A stretch of DNA of 64,000 nt from Penicillus capitatus (Eukaryota > Chlorophyta): positions 682,001-746,000 of the forward strand of contig OZ287707.1 in NCBI GenBank assembly GCA_965649825.1. Direction: 5' to 3'. The position numbers and the translations under genes are program-made. Shown here one piece after another: positions 10,840-23,163 of the stretch. The notes under the pieces are model-generated. The model was not told the DNA's origin, did no database searches, and saw only the letters and a list, made by a program, of their open reading frames with translations. Positions within the stretch are counted from its first letter, which is position 1; each line of letters opens with the position of its first letter.

Positions 10840-12433
10840 ATGAACCCAACGAGTGAAGCGTTGGAGCGTTTTCGGAGCATCACCGGCGCTAACGAAGAAA
10901 CTGCCCGTCGATGTTTGACGGCAAGGAACGGCAGCGTCGAGGCCGCTGTCGAGATGTACTATACGTCAGGTAGATGCTCAGCAACAAAGAGATGCGTCAT
11001 GCGGTGCGTGCTCAGCAGAGGAGTTCCGAGAACAGCGACCTGAAGAGCCAGCCCCGCCGCGAAATCCGCAACCACCTGATGTACAGGCTGGGGGCGGTGT
11101 CATTCGTGCCGTATCGACTCTCGTTGCCACCGTCGTTTCATCTCCATTTCGAGCACTGCGGGCAGGTTGAGTGCAGGGCCGGCCATATGATAATGGATGG
11201 TGGTATCATTAAGTGTGTTTGTTCGTTCAGCTGCGGCCTATTCTCTGAGGGATCCTGATGAGAGGCTCCTCGCTCATGACTTTATTCGAGCCTTTGAGTA
11301 TCATTACGGTGAATGGCATCCGGATTTTGTCGAGTTGGGATGGAAGGAGGCAACGCAACAGGCGGAACGCCAATCCAAATTCCTCTTTGTCTATATCCAT
11401 TCTCCAGAACACGAAGTCCCTTCACCGCTGCCCCGATGACATCTCCATTCTTTCCTGTCTGCAGGATACAGATGCCTTTTGTCGTCAGGTCTTATCATCT
11501 GCTCCCGTTGTGACATTCCTGAATCAAAATTTCGTGTGCTGGGGTGGATCCATTCACCGTACACCTGCCTTCTTGGTATGTGATAACACAAGGGAGCCTG
11601 TTAGAGATATGTTGTGCTTGGTGAGGACAGTTGGCGAACAACACCGGAGCAACCACCTACCCTTTCATGTGTTTGCTGGGGCACATCGGAGCACAGGTTA
11701 CCGTGATTTCATCGGTACAAGGCAAAGTGGCAGGGCCGCAGTTAATAAACGTCCTGCAGCAGTCTTTGGATGAACAAGGGGCGGTCTTGACTGCCCAAAG
11801 AGCAGAAAGACGTCAACAGGCATGCCGTCCATACGCTGAATCCATGGTCGATGTTTCGTTCGTGGTTTTCAGGAAATGGACCGTCAGCTGAGACAGGATC
11901 AAGATCTAGAGTTCCAACGTGCATTGGAGGCCGATCGAGAACGGGATCGAAAAAATCGTGAGGCGGCTGCAGCACAGGCAGCGCGAGAAGAGGCCGCTCG
12001 GGTACGTGCCGAAGAGGAACGACTGGCACAGGAAGCAGAGGAGCAACGAAAGAAAGATCAACAGGAGGCCATTGTCAGGCGCCGCAGAGAAAAGCTGTCG
12101 GCTCTCAAAGCAGAGCCTGAACAGACGGGCAACATCACTCAGATTCGCGTCCGACTTCCAGATGGAAGCACACACAATAGGAAATTCCTTGAAACAGATA
12201 AGGCACGATGCATCCCTCTCACATACATGAATGCGTCTTGTCACGTCCTTGACATCTAGGTTCAAGATGTGTATGACTTTGTGGATGCCTTAGAGAGTTT
12301 GCATTGTTGGGACTATACATTAGCCAGTTCCTATCCTAAAATCGAGTTCGCTTCTGACACCAGAGATAAGAGTCTGCTGGAAATGGGAGTGGAGCACAGT
12401 GCCACACTACTTGTCCAGTCTCACGATGACTGA
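10840..12433 (+). CDS. FAF2/UBXD8-like UBA-UAS-UBX protein
   Basis: Domain order is that of FAF2/UBXD8, the ER- and lipid-droplet-bound p97/Cdc48 adaptor. A UBA-like domain opens the protein (SEALERFRSITGANEETARR then CLTARNGSVEAAVEMYY). A hydrophobic hairpin-like segment follows (GGVIRAVSTLVATVVSSPFR). A thioredoxin-like UAS domain comes next (QSKFLFVYIHSP, SSAPVVTFLNQNFVCWGGSI), then a Glu/Arg-rich coiled coil and a C-terminal UBX domain (ITQIRVRLPDGSTHNRKFL, VYDFVDALESLHCWDYTL). The p97-binding FPR loop of UBX domains is changed to YPK (ASSYPKIEF). Likely role: recruiting Cdc48 to ubiquitinated ER clients. Start chosen at the Met before NPTSEALERF. Confidence 0.88.
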
Positions 12434-13032
12434 GTTCTGTACGAGCATCTTCTGTCGTTTTTCCGTGAGAGGGCGTGCTTAATTCTGTAGTAGAGGTCCA
12501 ACAAACGCATTGTTACTTACGCTTGCACAAGATTCTTAATGTCAAAAAATGCATCAATCACAAAAACGCATGAACTCGACAGCAAAGGGCAGACATTAAA
12601 ATCCATGGGGCAGAAGTCCAACTACCGTGCTCTCTGACGCACCTTCTCGTACTCGACACTGTTTTATTGCATGGATGATCTGTCACACGAAATGACACAG
12701 AAGATGTTAGCTTGTGTTCATAAGCTGAAACGTACCATAAAGGATCATCAATGTCCATAAAGAAGACCACTGAATGTTACTCGATTTCACGCACACACGA
12801 ATAAAAACAAGATACAACAGATCGATTTACTGCATGAAAGAATAAAAAGAAGTTTATAAAACGATCAGCATAGAAAGCCGCTTTGCCTGATGCCAGAGTC
12901 GCTCACATGAGACAGTTAGTAATGGATCCTGATGGCAGTCATGTTTCAGACGGGGTTCTGACAGTCGCTGGCTGTCATCATGCCCAACATGACAGAAATG
13001 CCGGATCCAGTCAGAAGGTGGTAGGTACTACT
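12434..13032. other. Intergenic, convergent 3' regions
   Basis: About 600 bp, AT-richer than the flanking genes, between the UBX gene and the J-type unknown gene. It has A-rich runs on the plus strand near 12790-12860. I see no gene or repeat. Confidence 0.4.
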
Positions 13033-14460
13033 TTAGACAGATCCATAGTTAAACTCATAGACACGCTGCATATCATGGAAGCCACGAGGGGATGTTTGTG
13101 GCTCGATCTTCGAATTCATGAAACTAGACATTCTAGAAAAGGCCGCCGTCGAACAAAAACACGCATTCACTGCCTCACCTCTTGTTGGATTCATCTTCCT
13201 GAAGGGGCAATGCATGGTGCATCGCTGGTTGTTGTTGCCCTGGAACATTCAAAGGGGAAGTGGAATTGGCAGAAGAGGAGTGAGCAGAAATCCATTCACT
13301 ATCGTAGGCATTTTGTCCATTCACACCATTAGGAACATTATTGGCCAAAGCAATCATCATCGAATTCGGCAGTGGCATTGTGGGAATGGCTTTGTTCAAA
13401 GGCATTCCTCGGGCGGAATCTCCTGGGAAAGCGCCATTTGGAGTCATCAAGGATTCCATCGTGTCAGAAGCACCGCAGCCATCGCGATCGTTCATCAAAG
13501 CGGAAGATGCAATAGGAAGGCGTCCATCAGCACCCATCTCCTAACACACACACTCCTGTCAGATGCACCCAATAGAATCACAGCGAAGTTAGTAGCACTT
13601 GCTTCCCTCCAAGCGACTGCTGGAGACGATTCAAGAGCATTCCGATGACGCGTCTATTGGCAAGCAGCTGAGATTCGACCTGGCGATATTCAGAGACGTA
13701 ACGACGCATTTCCATCTTCAGCGTAATCAGTTCACCCTCCATGTGCCTAAACACACAGCCCAGTCATGTTTGGTGTCATTGTAAGTGAGTGATGGTGATA
13801 ATGATGATGCAATGACCTGATCCGTGCGCTGTCCTCCTCGATCTGATATCTGAGAGGATCCATTCCGCTGAGCTTGGATTTCATTTTCAACACTTCGTCC
13901 ATGATTCTTTCGGAATCGAAGCTGAGTTGACTGAAGCTTGTCTTCATGCGTTTATAGTCGACTCCCATAGGAGGCCTTGTAGGATCGCCCGATTTCTGTG
14001 ATGGCGCGGAGTTCTGAAAATCCCAATGCATTCCATCAGCACTGTCATTCTCTCGAGTTCGTTTCCCATAACCGCTTCCCAACTCTTCTTGGTCCATATT
14101 GAGTGTAAAACGGTGTTTTCTTTGTTGTTGTACAGGATCGTGCAGGATCTCTGGTTGCATAGATGAAGCGCTCTTGTTGGATTTTTTGCTTCTTCTAGAA
14201 GAGACCTGGGCGAAGTGCCTATTGACAGAAGCCAGGCCAACAGCAGCGTTAAACTCATAAACAGATGTCGGGGCCGGCACAGATCTATTATTCATAGTCG
14301 ATCGGATGCTTTCCGCTTCGCCAAAGGGAGCATGCGAACAACGCTGCTTCTGGCAGGACCCAAAAACTGCCGTCTGTGTGAAACTGGTCGACTTTCCAGA
14401 TGACTTCTCTTCACTCTGGGCACTTGAGCCCGGACTACAACTTCGTCCTTCGCATGACAT
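13033..14460 (-). CDS. Unrecognised coiled-coil protein
   Basis: Not recognised. The first exon (14460 to about 13830) is low-complexity and Ser-rich (SCSPGSSAQSEEKSSGKSTS) with basic patches (VSSRRSKKSNKS, YGKRTRE). It leads into FDSERIMDEVLKMKSKLSG and YQIEEDSARIR, which joins across a GT-AG intron to HMEGELITLKMEMRRYVSEY then RQVESQLLANRRVIGMLLNR. These segments form a likely coiled coil. The C-terminus is Asn/Pro/Ser-rich (NSMMIALANNVPNGVNGQNA) and the last exon ends RVYEFNYGSV. Four exons were joined, all with GT-AG introns. A nuclear regulatory protein is possible but there is no direct evidence. Confidence 0.6.
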
Positions 14461-14524
14461 CTTTTCGTCTTTGGCGTCATGCCAAGGCTCCTGGAGAAGA
14501 AGAGAAATCGATTAGAAAGGCATC

Positions 14525-15324
14525 TTAACAGGCGTCAGGTACACAGACTTCACAGATACATGCTTCAATGCCAGCAGAGACCATGACTGTTTCGTTGCTT
14601 TTTTGATCCAACACTTCCACATCGACCAGACAAGGACACAACCCCAGCGTTGATAAATTGTGTCGAATCACTGATTTGCACGCAGCAAATCTCAAACAAA
14701 AGGCCGAACGATGCACAGCGGATACCTGTGAACATGTATTGGTTGTCTGCTCCGTATCTGTTCCTGTCCAAGTTTGTTGTGTATTGTGTCCCTTCGATGT
14801 CTGTCAGGTAGTGTTTCTTCAGCTCATCAGACACTCTAGACCAACACACAACGGCCATTGGCTTTCTGTTGATCATCATGTATCGTGTTTCGCAGCACCT
14901 GTGTGTGCCACAAGCCAGGTTTACGACTTTGGTATGACGTGTGTCCTGCGAAAGAATCTTAAGGACGTTTCTTTGCGTGGGGCAATGCAAAGCTTCGACT
15001 TCTTGAAGAATACTCATAACCTATGTTCATTTCACATCTCGCACAGTTTCGCATCGCATTATCGAGACAGACTTGCAAAAAAGCTGCAGTGACACTGGCA
15101 CAGGCATCTGTCTCATTGACCTTGTAGATAGGTGAGCTCGGTACTGGATAATGTTGCCAGCGAAAATAGGCTTTGTATCTAGACCACATAACCCTTAGGC
15201 AAAAACACAGAAGAGCGGGAAAACCGTACAGTAGTTGATTGTTGGTCGGACGAGTACGTACAGTTGCTCGTTCATCAGCCGTTCTGCCCATCTTAGCAGC
15301 GGTCATAGATGGGTGACTATGCAT
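14525..15324 (-). CDS. Unrecognised membrane protein
   Basis: Not recognised. The first exon has one probable membrane segment (LLYGFPALLCFCLRVMW) after a basic N-terminus. Later exons form a Cys-rich region (NLACGTHRCCETRYMMINRK, then AVVCWSRVSDELKKHYLTD, then YGADNQYMFTGIRC) and end LCPCLVDVEVLDQKSNETV then ICEVCVPDAC. Six or more cysteines after a single membrane helix suggest a disulfide-bonded lumenal or extracellular domain. Internal borders near 14990-15080 are unresolved. It sits 64 bp upstream of the preceding gene on the same strand and about 690 bp from TCTP on the other side. Confidence 0.5.
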
Positions 15325-16016
15325 GGTATCAGCAGATACTCAGAAACGAAATGGACTGGATTCCAATCACGCACCAGCGTCACTATCATACACAAACAAC
15401 GCGTCAGTTAGCCGTCCTTCGCGTTTCGTTGGTGTTGGTGAAAATGGCAAACATCTACATCGTGAAAAACAAACGAATATGAGGCGCGCATCGCAGACCG
15501 GTACGTGCGAAGCAGCTTCATCCTGTCGCTGCTGGCACAGACCCGGCGCTGGCCAGCGCACAAGCCGAGTTCCATCGCCGACCGCGAGCAATTCGTGTCG
15601 GCATTTGAGACGAAACGACGACGGGTCTGTACCCTAACACACGTCGCGATAGCGTTCGGTCCAGAAATTTGCACGCCTGTCGTAAATGCCGTTCGTTGAG
15701 GGACATGCGCTGACGCGTGTTGTTTGACGCAGGCAGGCGAGTTCACGGACCTTTTGTTTCGGACCGTTCTCCGAAACTCGTTTCCGAGACCAATGCGACC
15801 CAACGAAAAAACACGCACGTAGGACCCAGTTGCCGACGGAGAACAGTGGATAGGCGTTCGTCAAATAATCAGTCCAGTCAGTCAGCACGCACTGCCTTGC
15901 GATATGAGCCAGACCGTAAGAGCCGAGCAGAAGTGCAAATGGCACTGTACGACAAACGCAAACGCCGCCATTGTTGAGCCACAATTTGAAGACGCAACGC
16001 GCAGACCGGCACCAAC
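15325..16016. other. Divergent intergenic region upstream of TCTP
   Basis: About 690 bp, GC-richer than average, with open frames on both strands that resemble no family and show no exon structure. Most likely promoter and 5' UTR of TCTP, which is usually highly expressed. Confidence 0.45.
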
Positions 16017-16747
16017 ATGATCATCTACAAAGACATCCTAAGCGGTACGCATACGCGACTCTTCATCCAATCTCCATCCCAGACGCGCCGCGCTGTCTAG
16101 GCGATGAGCTCTTTTCCGATTCCTACGCTATGAATGAAGTGGAGGATGGATTCTTCTATGAAGTCGAAGGGAAAGTGAGAGATACTTGATATGGGGAATA
16201 GGGGAAAGCACGATGGTATGCTGCATGGTAGTGGGTTGTCGTCGGTGAGCAGGAAGTTGACATCGGAGCGAATCCTTCGGCAGAAGGAGGAGACGAAGAA
16301 GGAGTGGATGACTCGTCAAGGAGAGTGGTGGATCTAGTGGACGCTTCACGTTTGCAAGTGAGAGGTCTTGGTTGAAGATGGAAGCTAACCGGAAGCTGTC
16401 TATTCTATCAGGAGCAGCCGGCTTATACCAAGAAGGACTTCATGGCTTACGTAAAGCCATGGCTCGGAAAGGTCCTCGAAAAACTCCCGGATGAGAAAAA
16501 AGACGAGTTTAAGGCAAAATCACAACCGGCGGTTAAGTTTCTCCTAGGAAAGATCAAAGACTTGCAATTGTGAGTGCCGTGATGTCCTGTCTCGATACTG
16601 GATGCATGAATGCGTGTATGTTTGTGCAGCTTCACGGGCGAGTCGATGGACGTCGAAGGAACATTGGTCTATGCTTATTACAAAGAGGGAGCCGCCAATC
16701 CAACGTTCCTCTTTCCAGTCTACGCCCTGGAAGAGATGAAGTGCTAA
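16017..16747 (+). CDS. Translationally controlled tumor protein (TCTP)
   Basis: Small cytosolic protein linked to growth control and Rheb/TOR signalling in other eukaryotes. Five exons. MIIYKDILS joins by a GTACGC...CTAG intron to [20 protein letters not shown] then EVEGK, the classic N-terminal TCTP core. Next come [14 protein letters not shown], then [20 protein letters not shown] in the helical hairpin, and the C-terminal strand [20 protein letters not shown] ending ALEEMKC with the conserved terminal Cys. Length about 170 residues, normal for the family. Start and end are both unambiguous. Confidence 0.95.
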
Positions 16748-16830
16748 GCTGTTCGGCGAACAGGACTCTGCAAGAAGTTGTTTCGTGCAACGGTTGACAG
16801 TTCTTGAAAACCGTTTAGCTGAACTCGATG

Positions 16831-18311
16831 TTATTTCAGAAAGACTAGCAGACGCTCAGGCCGTTCAAGGAACTGCTTCCATCGATTGGAGAATTCTACG
16901 AGGTTGGCGCCATCCAGGACACGATGATCGGCTCCCCAACTGATGGGCATCATAGGACATGCCTTGAGGTCTGTAAGATGACCGGAAACGTCCTTGCTGT
17001 CCTTCACTCGCACAACAGGCCGCATTCTGCCGATAGCGACGATAGCTGTCTGAGGTGGGACAATAAGAGGCGTGGCGTAGATGCCGCCCATCGAACCGAT
17101 GTTGGATATCGTAATGGTAGCACCTTGCAGATCTTCAGGCTTCAGGCAATCTGACGCGGCAGTCGATTTGAGGCTGTACAGCTCATGTGCGATATCGACG
17201 ATTGTCTTTTGTTGAACGTTCTTCATCACGGGCACGACCAGACCAGTATCCATAGCCATAGCGATGCCGATGTGATGGGCGCGATGGACTATAATCTCCG
17301 AATGATCTTCACTCAAACTGCAGTTGATTTCAGGAAACTCCAACAGAACTGCAGACAGGGCCTTGACGAGAATAGGAAGCAGTGTAAACGACAATCCACG
17401 CAGACGCGGTTCATCGGCAATGTTGCTCTTCATCGTCAACAGCGACGTCACATCCACATCGTCTGTAAAATGAAAGTGTGGAATCGTCATCGACGCTGTC
17501 ATGTTCTTCAGCATGCTTCGTCTAATGCCTTTGATCGGAATCCTCTTCTCTTCCCCGATGTGCTCTGCAAGACACAACTTGAACGTTGCTTTTCTTAAGT
17601 GGGCGATGCACTTGGTGTCGACGGTTCGCGATCCATGGCAATGTACTTAAGAACATCTTCCTTTGTCACTCTACCTCCTGGGCCCGTTGATGGGACATCT
17701 GCCAGATCGATGTGTTTCTCTTTGGCCAGGGAGCGAACAGGCGGCGCCGCCAGTACCGGTTTCTTTGGTTCTCTATCCTGCCTTGCCTTCTCTTCGCCTG
17801 GGGTGTCCGATTTTTGTAAGGCGGCTTCTGATGGCGGACTCGTGATTTCTGCTGAAGTGTCTTGATCGACATCGATTTCCATCAAGGTACTTCCAACTTT
17901 GATAATATCTCCAACTTTGTGTGGTAATGAGGTGACCGTTCCTTCGTACGGGCTAGAAATCTCGATCGAAGCTTTATCGCTCTGAACTTCGCATACCTTG
18001 TCAAATCGTTGAATTCTGTCGCCTTTCTGCCATCATGAAGGCCTTTTGACGGAAGCATAAGCTCAGCTGGTTGTTACCTTGACGAGCCATTTAATCAGTT
18101 CACATTCGGCGATGCCTTCTCCGGTTTGAGCCAGAGGGAATTGTACGACAGGAAAGCGGAGAACAGAAGAGGTCGAATACCAAGACCTGATGCTTCTAGA
18201 TGGACCGCGAAGCGTCCCCGACGAAGACGGCTGTCTCAGATCTGTCCAATAGACAGCGCTCGAACGCAAAGAGAGCGCACGCAGCACACGCCGGAGACAA
18301 CACCTTTGCAT
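16831..18311 (-). CDS. DBT: Branched-chain 2-oxoacid dehydrogenase E2 (dihydrolipoyl transacylase)
   Basis: E2 core of the mitochondrial BCKDH complex. The N-terminus (MQRCCLRRVLRALSLRSSAV) is a likely mitochondrial presequence. The lipoyl domain reads FPLAQTGEGIAECELIKWLV then KVCEVQSDKASIEISSPYEG, with lipoyl-Lys in SDKAS. After an acidic linker comes an E3-binding domain (PPVRSLAKEKHIDLADVPST then GPGGRVTKEDVLKYIA), then the acyltransferase core with catalytic ISWGADHRVLDGANL. RIPIKGIRRSMLKNM is the conserved core start that favours the branched-chain type. Three exons, joined by GT-AG introns at VK|KGD and PSTP|KHIGEE. Convergent with TCTP, 83 bp apart. Confidence 0.95.
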
Positions 18312-18841
18312 CTCGATGTGAAAGACTGTACAACTGTCACATCATACACACACAATCCTTGCTATGCCGTTCACTGCCGACCGCTGTATGCTGTATGCTA
18401 CCTCTGACGCTATGATCTGAGTCTGGTGCTACCCGTGTGGTCAAGGGGCGGCAATTAACGTCCTGCTGTTTTACATAAGGCACCTCACAAGCGTCCGACG
18501 CTCTTCGATCTCTAATAGGTCGAGGCCGAAGACGACATCTGCACGATCCTGCGATATCGTTTTAGCTAAGTCCTATTCTTCGAACGACTGACAGACAGCA
18601 TTCAAAATCCTTAGTTTCCGCTTATGACACTTTTGTAGTCAGGATAAAACCACGAGGAGTCTCTGCTGTATGTGGACAAGAGGCTCTTTTTCCCACCTAT
18701 GAATACCGTTGTGTTCGTCTGCGATCTGTTCTGCCTTCTGCGTGCATCCGTTGACGCTCATGCCACTGCATTCGACTCTGTTTTAAGAGTGTCATGTGTT
18801 AGACGCAGTACTTAACGGTGGTGAGTTTAATCTCTGTTACC
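18312..18841. other. Divergent intergenic region
   Basis: About 530 bp between the BCKDH E2 and kinesin starts. No ORF with family similarity, no tRNA-like fold and no repeat recognised. Presumably two promoters. Confidence 0.45.
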
Positions 18842-21479
18842 ATGACGCAGAAGAATGATCGACAGGGACACATTCGCATCTTTCTTCGCGCTCGTCCTTC
18901 GCGCCGAGCGTCACGAAATGCGCAGATCGACCGCGAAGAAAACCGCATTGCATTCACTGTACCCAAAGACAAGGCGACTGGGTATGCCATACCAACTGGC
19001 TTCGACCATAACCTGCCTCTTATTGTGGCTCTCCATAGCTATGTCAACAACAGCACTGAATATCACGCCTTCTGTTTTGATGGCGTCTTCGATACCGATG
19101 CCACACAAGAGCGTGTAAATCATCTCAGACCATTACCCTCTGCCTGCGATACATACAGGACTTGACAGGTGTTTGATGACGTGGCACTCGATGTGATCCA
19201 GGGTTCTCTGGAGGGCTACAATGGCACACTGTTTGCCTATGGGCAAACGGGATCCGGAAAGACGTTCACCATCACTGGAGGTCCAGAGCGCTACGCTGAT
19301 CGCGGGATCATTCCGCGAACCATCGCAGCCGTTTTCTCAGAAGTGTCACAGAGATCCGATCAGACATTCACGGTGATCCTGTATCCAAGAGAACGCCACA
19401 GAGGAACCCGATATCTCTCCAGATTCACATATCGTACCTAGAGATCTACAATGACGTCGTCTATGACCTTCTGGATCCTGATCGGGAAATCAAAGATATC
19501 GACGATCTGCCGAAAGTCGTGGTCCGTGAAGGCGAAGACGGTCATCTTGTGTTCAGCAATTTGAGAATCTGCAAAGTCGAGAACGAAGAAGATGCGCTCA
19601 GTCTCGTAAAGAGATGATCCTTGGGTGCCTTGACAGATAATGGTGTGGTTTAGCTGTTCTTGGGCGACACTAATCGGACGATTAGCGAGACTCCGATGAA
19701 CATGGCATCCAGTCGATCGCATTGTATCTTCTCCATCCATATCCAGTCAAGAACAGTAAACGCACGATCCTTCTCGTGTATGTGACAGACATGACGTGTG
19801 TAGAATGGTCAAGACTTTGTGCGAACTTCGAAGCTCAATTTGGTCGATTTGGCAGGATCGGAGAGAATTAAGAAAACGGGTATCGATGGAACAACGTTGA
19901 CAGAATCAAAATACATCAATCTCTCACTGCATTACCTGGAACAAGTCATCGTGGCCCTTCAAGCACGCGGACATTGAAAACTGGAGAAGGGTCGATTTCG
20001 GATGGGTGTTTTTTAGGAGAATGCAATGGGTAGAGATCGTTGGTACATTCCCTATCGGAATTCTGCCATGACGATGATGTTGCGGGATTCCTTGGGTGGT
20101 AACTGCCGTACGGTTATGATCGCTAACATAAGCATTGAGCAGAAACAGTTAGATGAATCCATCTCCACCTGCAGATTTGCTCAACGCGTGGCAATGATCA
20201 CCAATGAGGTACAGAGCATCCAGATGCAGGATGACGACACTCGGTGTCCCAGGCGGTGATCAACGAAGAAGTGGACCCGGCTTTCGTGATCGCCCGTCTC
20301 AAACGCGAAATCTCCGATTTGAAACAAGAGATCAGAATTCTGAAAGGACATGAGGATGCCGTGTGTGAAGAGGATGTTGAAGATTTGAGAGATGGTTTCA
20401 GAAAAGAGCTCGTCGACTATACTCTCTCCAAGATCGACGACCTCGACCTAAACAAGAGCATCTCCCTTTTGAGATACGGTCAGAAATCGGATGCTGATGG
20501 CAGTCCGTCGCTTGGAGTGACGACGGCATCTCCTTAGGCTTCGAAGTCATGAAGGAACTTGTCCACGATGCAAAAAGCTCCAAGCAGTCAGGGACAGCAC
20601 AGATAAGACGCGAAAGTAATGTTGAGAGGAAGGCAGAAGAGAGCAAGCTGAGAAGGGTCAATGACTGTGACGATCTCCCTGTGACAAAAACAACAGTGTC
20701 GAAGCATGCACAACAGGTGCAGATGATGTGACTTGTCAACGATGTCGTCTTTGTGCGATGAAGATGGAGGAAAGTGGACAGAATATCGAAATCACACAAC
20801 GGGAGGCTCTGCTGCACAATCAAGAAGAACTGAAGCAGAAAATTGCGATGGCGAAGATGGAAGGCCAGAAACTCGCGGAGTCGAAACAGAGGCTGACCCA
20901 ACTGAAAGCCTTCATTGAAAAGAGGAGACTCAAACGATCCGTTCTGCAGCTCTGTGCACCATCTGAGGCATACGTACCAGAAGGCTCAGCAGAACAGCCG
21001 CCACTCGATCACGAGGAAGAGAAGGCACTGCAATCTTTAGCAGAGGTCTGTTCGGCCGTCACATCCAGATTCTGCCTGCTCTCATCGTCTCATGGTGACC
21101 TGGTTTAGGAGAAGGCAAAGTACAGGAGGTCTTTTCATACGCTGCGCGATTTGAAGAAAGAAATCGAAAATCTGCAAAGGTTGCTTGCACACAATAGACA
21201 ACAGATAAAGGTCGTCTGCTGTGATCGAGATCTATCTGCTTCCATCCTTTGACACATCAGGCCAATTTGGAGAATCGCGATTTGAAGGACAGCGGCACAA
21301 AAATCCAGAGCAGCCTTTCAAATGCTGCTTACTTGGAGCAGCAGCGCGACAAACAAGCGATCGATCCAGAAGTGTTCAAGCGCGCCCAACAGCACCTCAC
21401 CGGAAACCCTTCGGCTGATCGAGAGATTCTGCACTTCTATCAAACAAAGCATGAGATTGAAAAACAGCAAAGAGGATGA
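18842..21479 (+). CDS. Kinesin-9 family motor (KIF6/KIF9-like)
   Basis: N-terminal motor domain with [16 protein letters not shown]-loop [25 protein letters not shown], switch [12 protein letters not shown] and switch [31 protein letters not shown] and the neck region [20 protein letters not shown] are typical of the KIF6/KIF9 clade. C-terminal coiled coil ([20 protein letters not shown]). Kinesin-9 motors act in the ciliary central pair or in motility, so this gene implies a ciliated cell or stage. Many exons; several borders (around 19420-19620, 19960-20030) were joined only roughly. Confidence 0.93.
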
Positions 21480-21876
21480 AGCTTAATCACAGGATTTTCT
21501 TCTTCTCTTTGTACAGTTTCTCTCTATACACATGGCTAGAGTAAATCGAACAGATGTTTGAACAGAGAATCGCACGATTCATCTGTTTCTGTGGTGTGTC
21601 CTCTGCGTATTCACCAAATGCCGTCAAGCGTGAATTATTAGCTGACACAAAGGACAGCTACGAACTGGATGATGGTCATTGATCAAAGCAGAAGGTATCG
21701 AGCTATTCTAAACCCTCAAAGCTATCCTTAAACCCCAAATGAGGATAGAAGGACGCTGTGGCTAACACTTAGAACAAACAAACACGGAAAAATAATCGGC
21801 TAACTCTCTGAAACTGCATACGTTCTTCCACTCCGATGATTGAACGGCGGCTGACAATGTTTGCCTGCGTCAATCG
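21480..21876. other. Intergenic, convergent 3' regions
   Basis: About 400 bp. It contains an imperfect short duplication near 21705-21740 (CTAAACCCTCAAAGCTATCCTTAAACC region), with no ORF or RNA gene seen. Confidence 0.4.
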
Positions 21877-22807
21877 TTATTCTCTATCTTTCTCTTCGAT
21901 CCATTGGCTCATGAATCTTGTTTTTGCCCAGTACAGACAGGCAAACCAACGAAAAGCGCATAGATGACCAACAAAGGTGAGGCAGTAGGCAAGCGGCGAC
22001 CATACGTAAGCTGTACTAAGAACCTGCATCCAATAAATCGATGCTACTGATAGAAGAGATGTCATCACTCACTGGATAGATCCACAGTCCAGTGTGGACA
22101 TGATGCATGAAGAGCCATATGATGTAGACACAACACCAGACACCGACAGATCCTCTCAAATGATCGAAGAACGGAATCCTGTTCATCATCAATTCCACAA
22201 CCATCATCAAAAGATTCAATGCATGCTACATCCATTCCTCCTCACACAAGATTCCCTCCCTTTCAGAAGTCACACTTCGATGTAGCTGAACACATTGAAG
22301 AAGAAAGTGGCGTGGAGATCAGGATAGGGGCGAGAGAGTGGATAGAGAATGGCCCAGGTGCCAATGTCCACAACCCAGACCGTCTGCCATGTCATGTGTG
22401 AGAATCACACTTTGGAGAAGAGACGATGTTTTGTGTACTGTCATGTTTAGATGAAACAAAATAATGGCGAGGTAAGATCCTGGTCCAAAGGGATGCTCTC
22501 TTTCTTTTGATTTGCGACGGCGAAACCAGTATGTCTCCCAAACCGTCACGCCAAAATACAGCGTCAGACACCAGAAGTTCCTAAATTCCACCACCCTGTA
22601 CAACGCATCTCGTTCATGACTGCCTCACCATTTGGTGTAGAAACGCAAAGGACGAATGCCCTTGATTCGCAAATGCACAAGGGAGACAATAAAGGCAAAT
22701 AGAAATGCCACAAGACGGTAGGCAAAGAGCAGATTGGGATGGACGGCATAACTCAGCACCACATCATCGACAGTTGAGCTGAACCACACATCCACCGATC
22801 TAGACAC
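21877..22807 (-). CDS. Multi-span membrane protein, Rolling stone-like
   Basis: Exons on the minus strand give about six membrane helices: AYRLVAFLFAFIVSLVHLRI, FWCLTLYFGVTVWETYWF, YLAIILFHLNMTVHKTSSLL, VWCCVYIIWLFMHHVHTGLW and YCLTFVGHLCAFRWFACLYW. The spacing IKGIRPLRFYTKW after helix 1 and LWIYPVSDD before the last helix resemble Rolling stone and related small multi-span families. Function unknown. No enzyme motif is visible. Exon borders are approximate. Confidence 0.55.
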
Positions 22808-23163
22808 GCACGCTTGCGTTATCGTCTATCCTCATCTTGGACACTATGCGCGTTGCCTTGTCCGAAAACACTTCGCACTGCGGAAGAGACTAACGAGGCC
22901 GACGGCTAGAGACACTGCGGTGTTGGACATTCAAGAGAATGGCGCGTCCTTTTGCAATCTCTTTTGCCTCAATCGCTCGAGAAAGGCGTTTGGAATCGTT
23001 GTTAATGCAGACGTCAAACATCAGGCCACGTCCAAATCATACGCAGATAAATGAACGGTCTTTTCCAAAGACAGCGTGTCGAATACATGCCAACACAGAT
23101 GCCAATCACACATGCACACTTTTGGTGTCATTGAGTGAGACAAGAGTGACGCATGAGATACGT
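22808..23163. other. Intergenic region
   Basis: About 356 bp that must hold the promoter of the multi-span membrane gene (start 22807) and the 3' end of the NDUFB4-like gene. An ORF on the plus strand here lacks any family signal. Confidence 0.4.

Noticed and set aside
15400-15984. Long minus-strand ORFs in the TCTP upstream region.
   Set aside because: Open frames on several strands in GC-rich DNA, no family signal and no splice logic; more likely promoter DNA.
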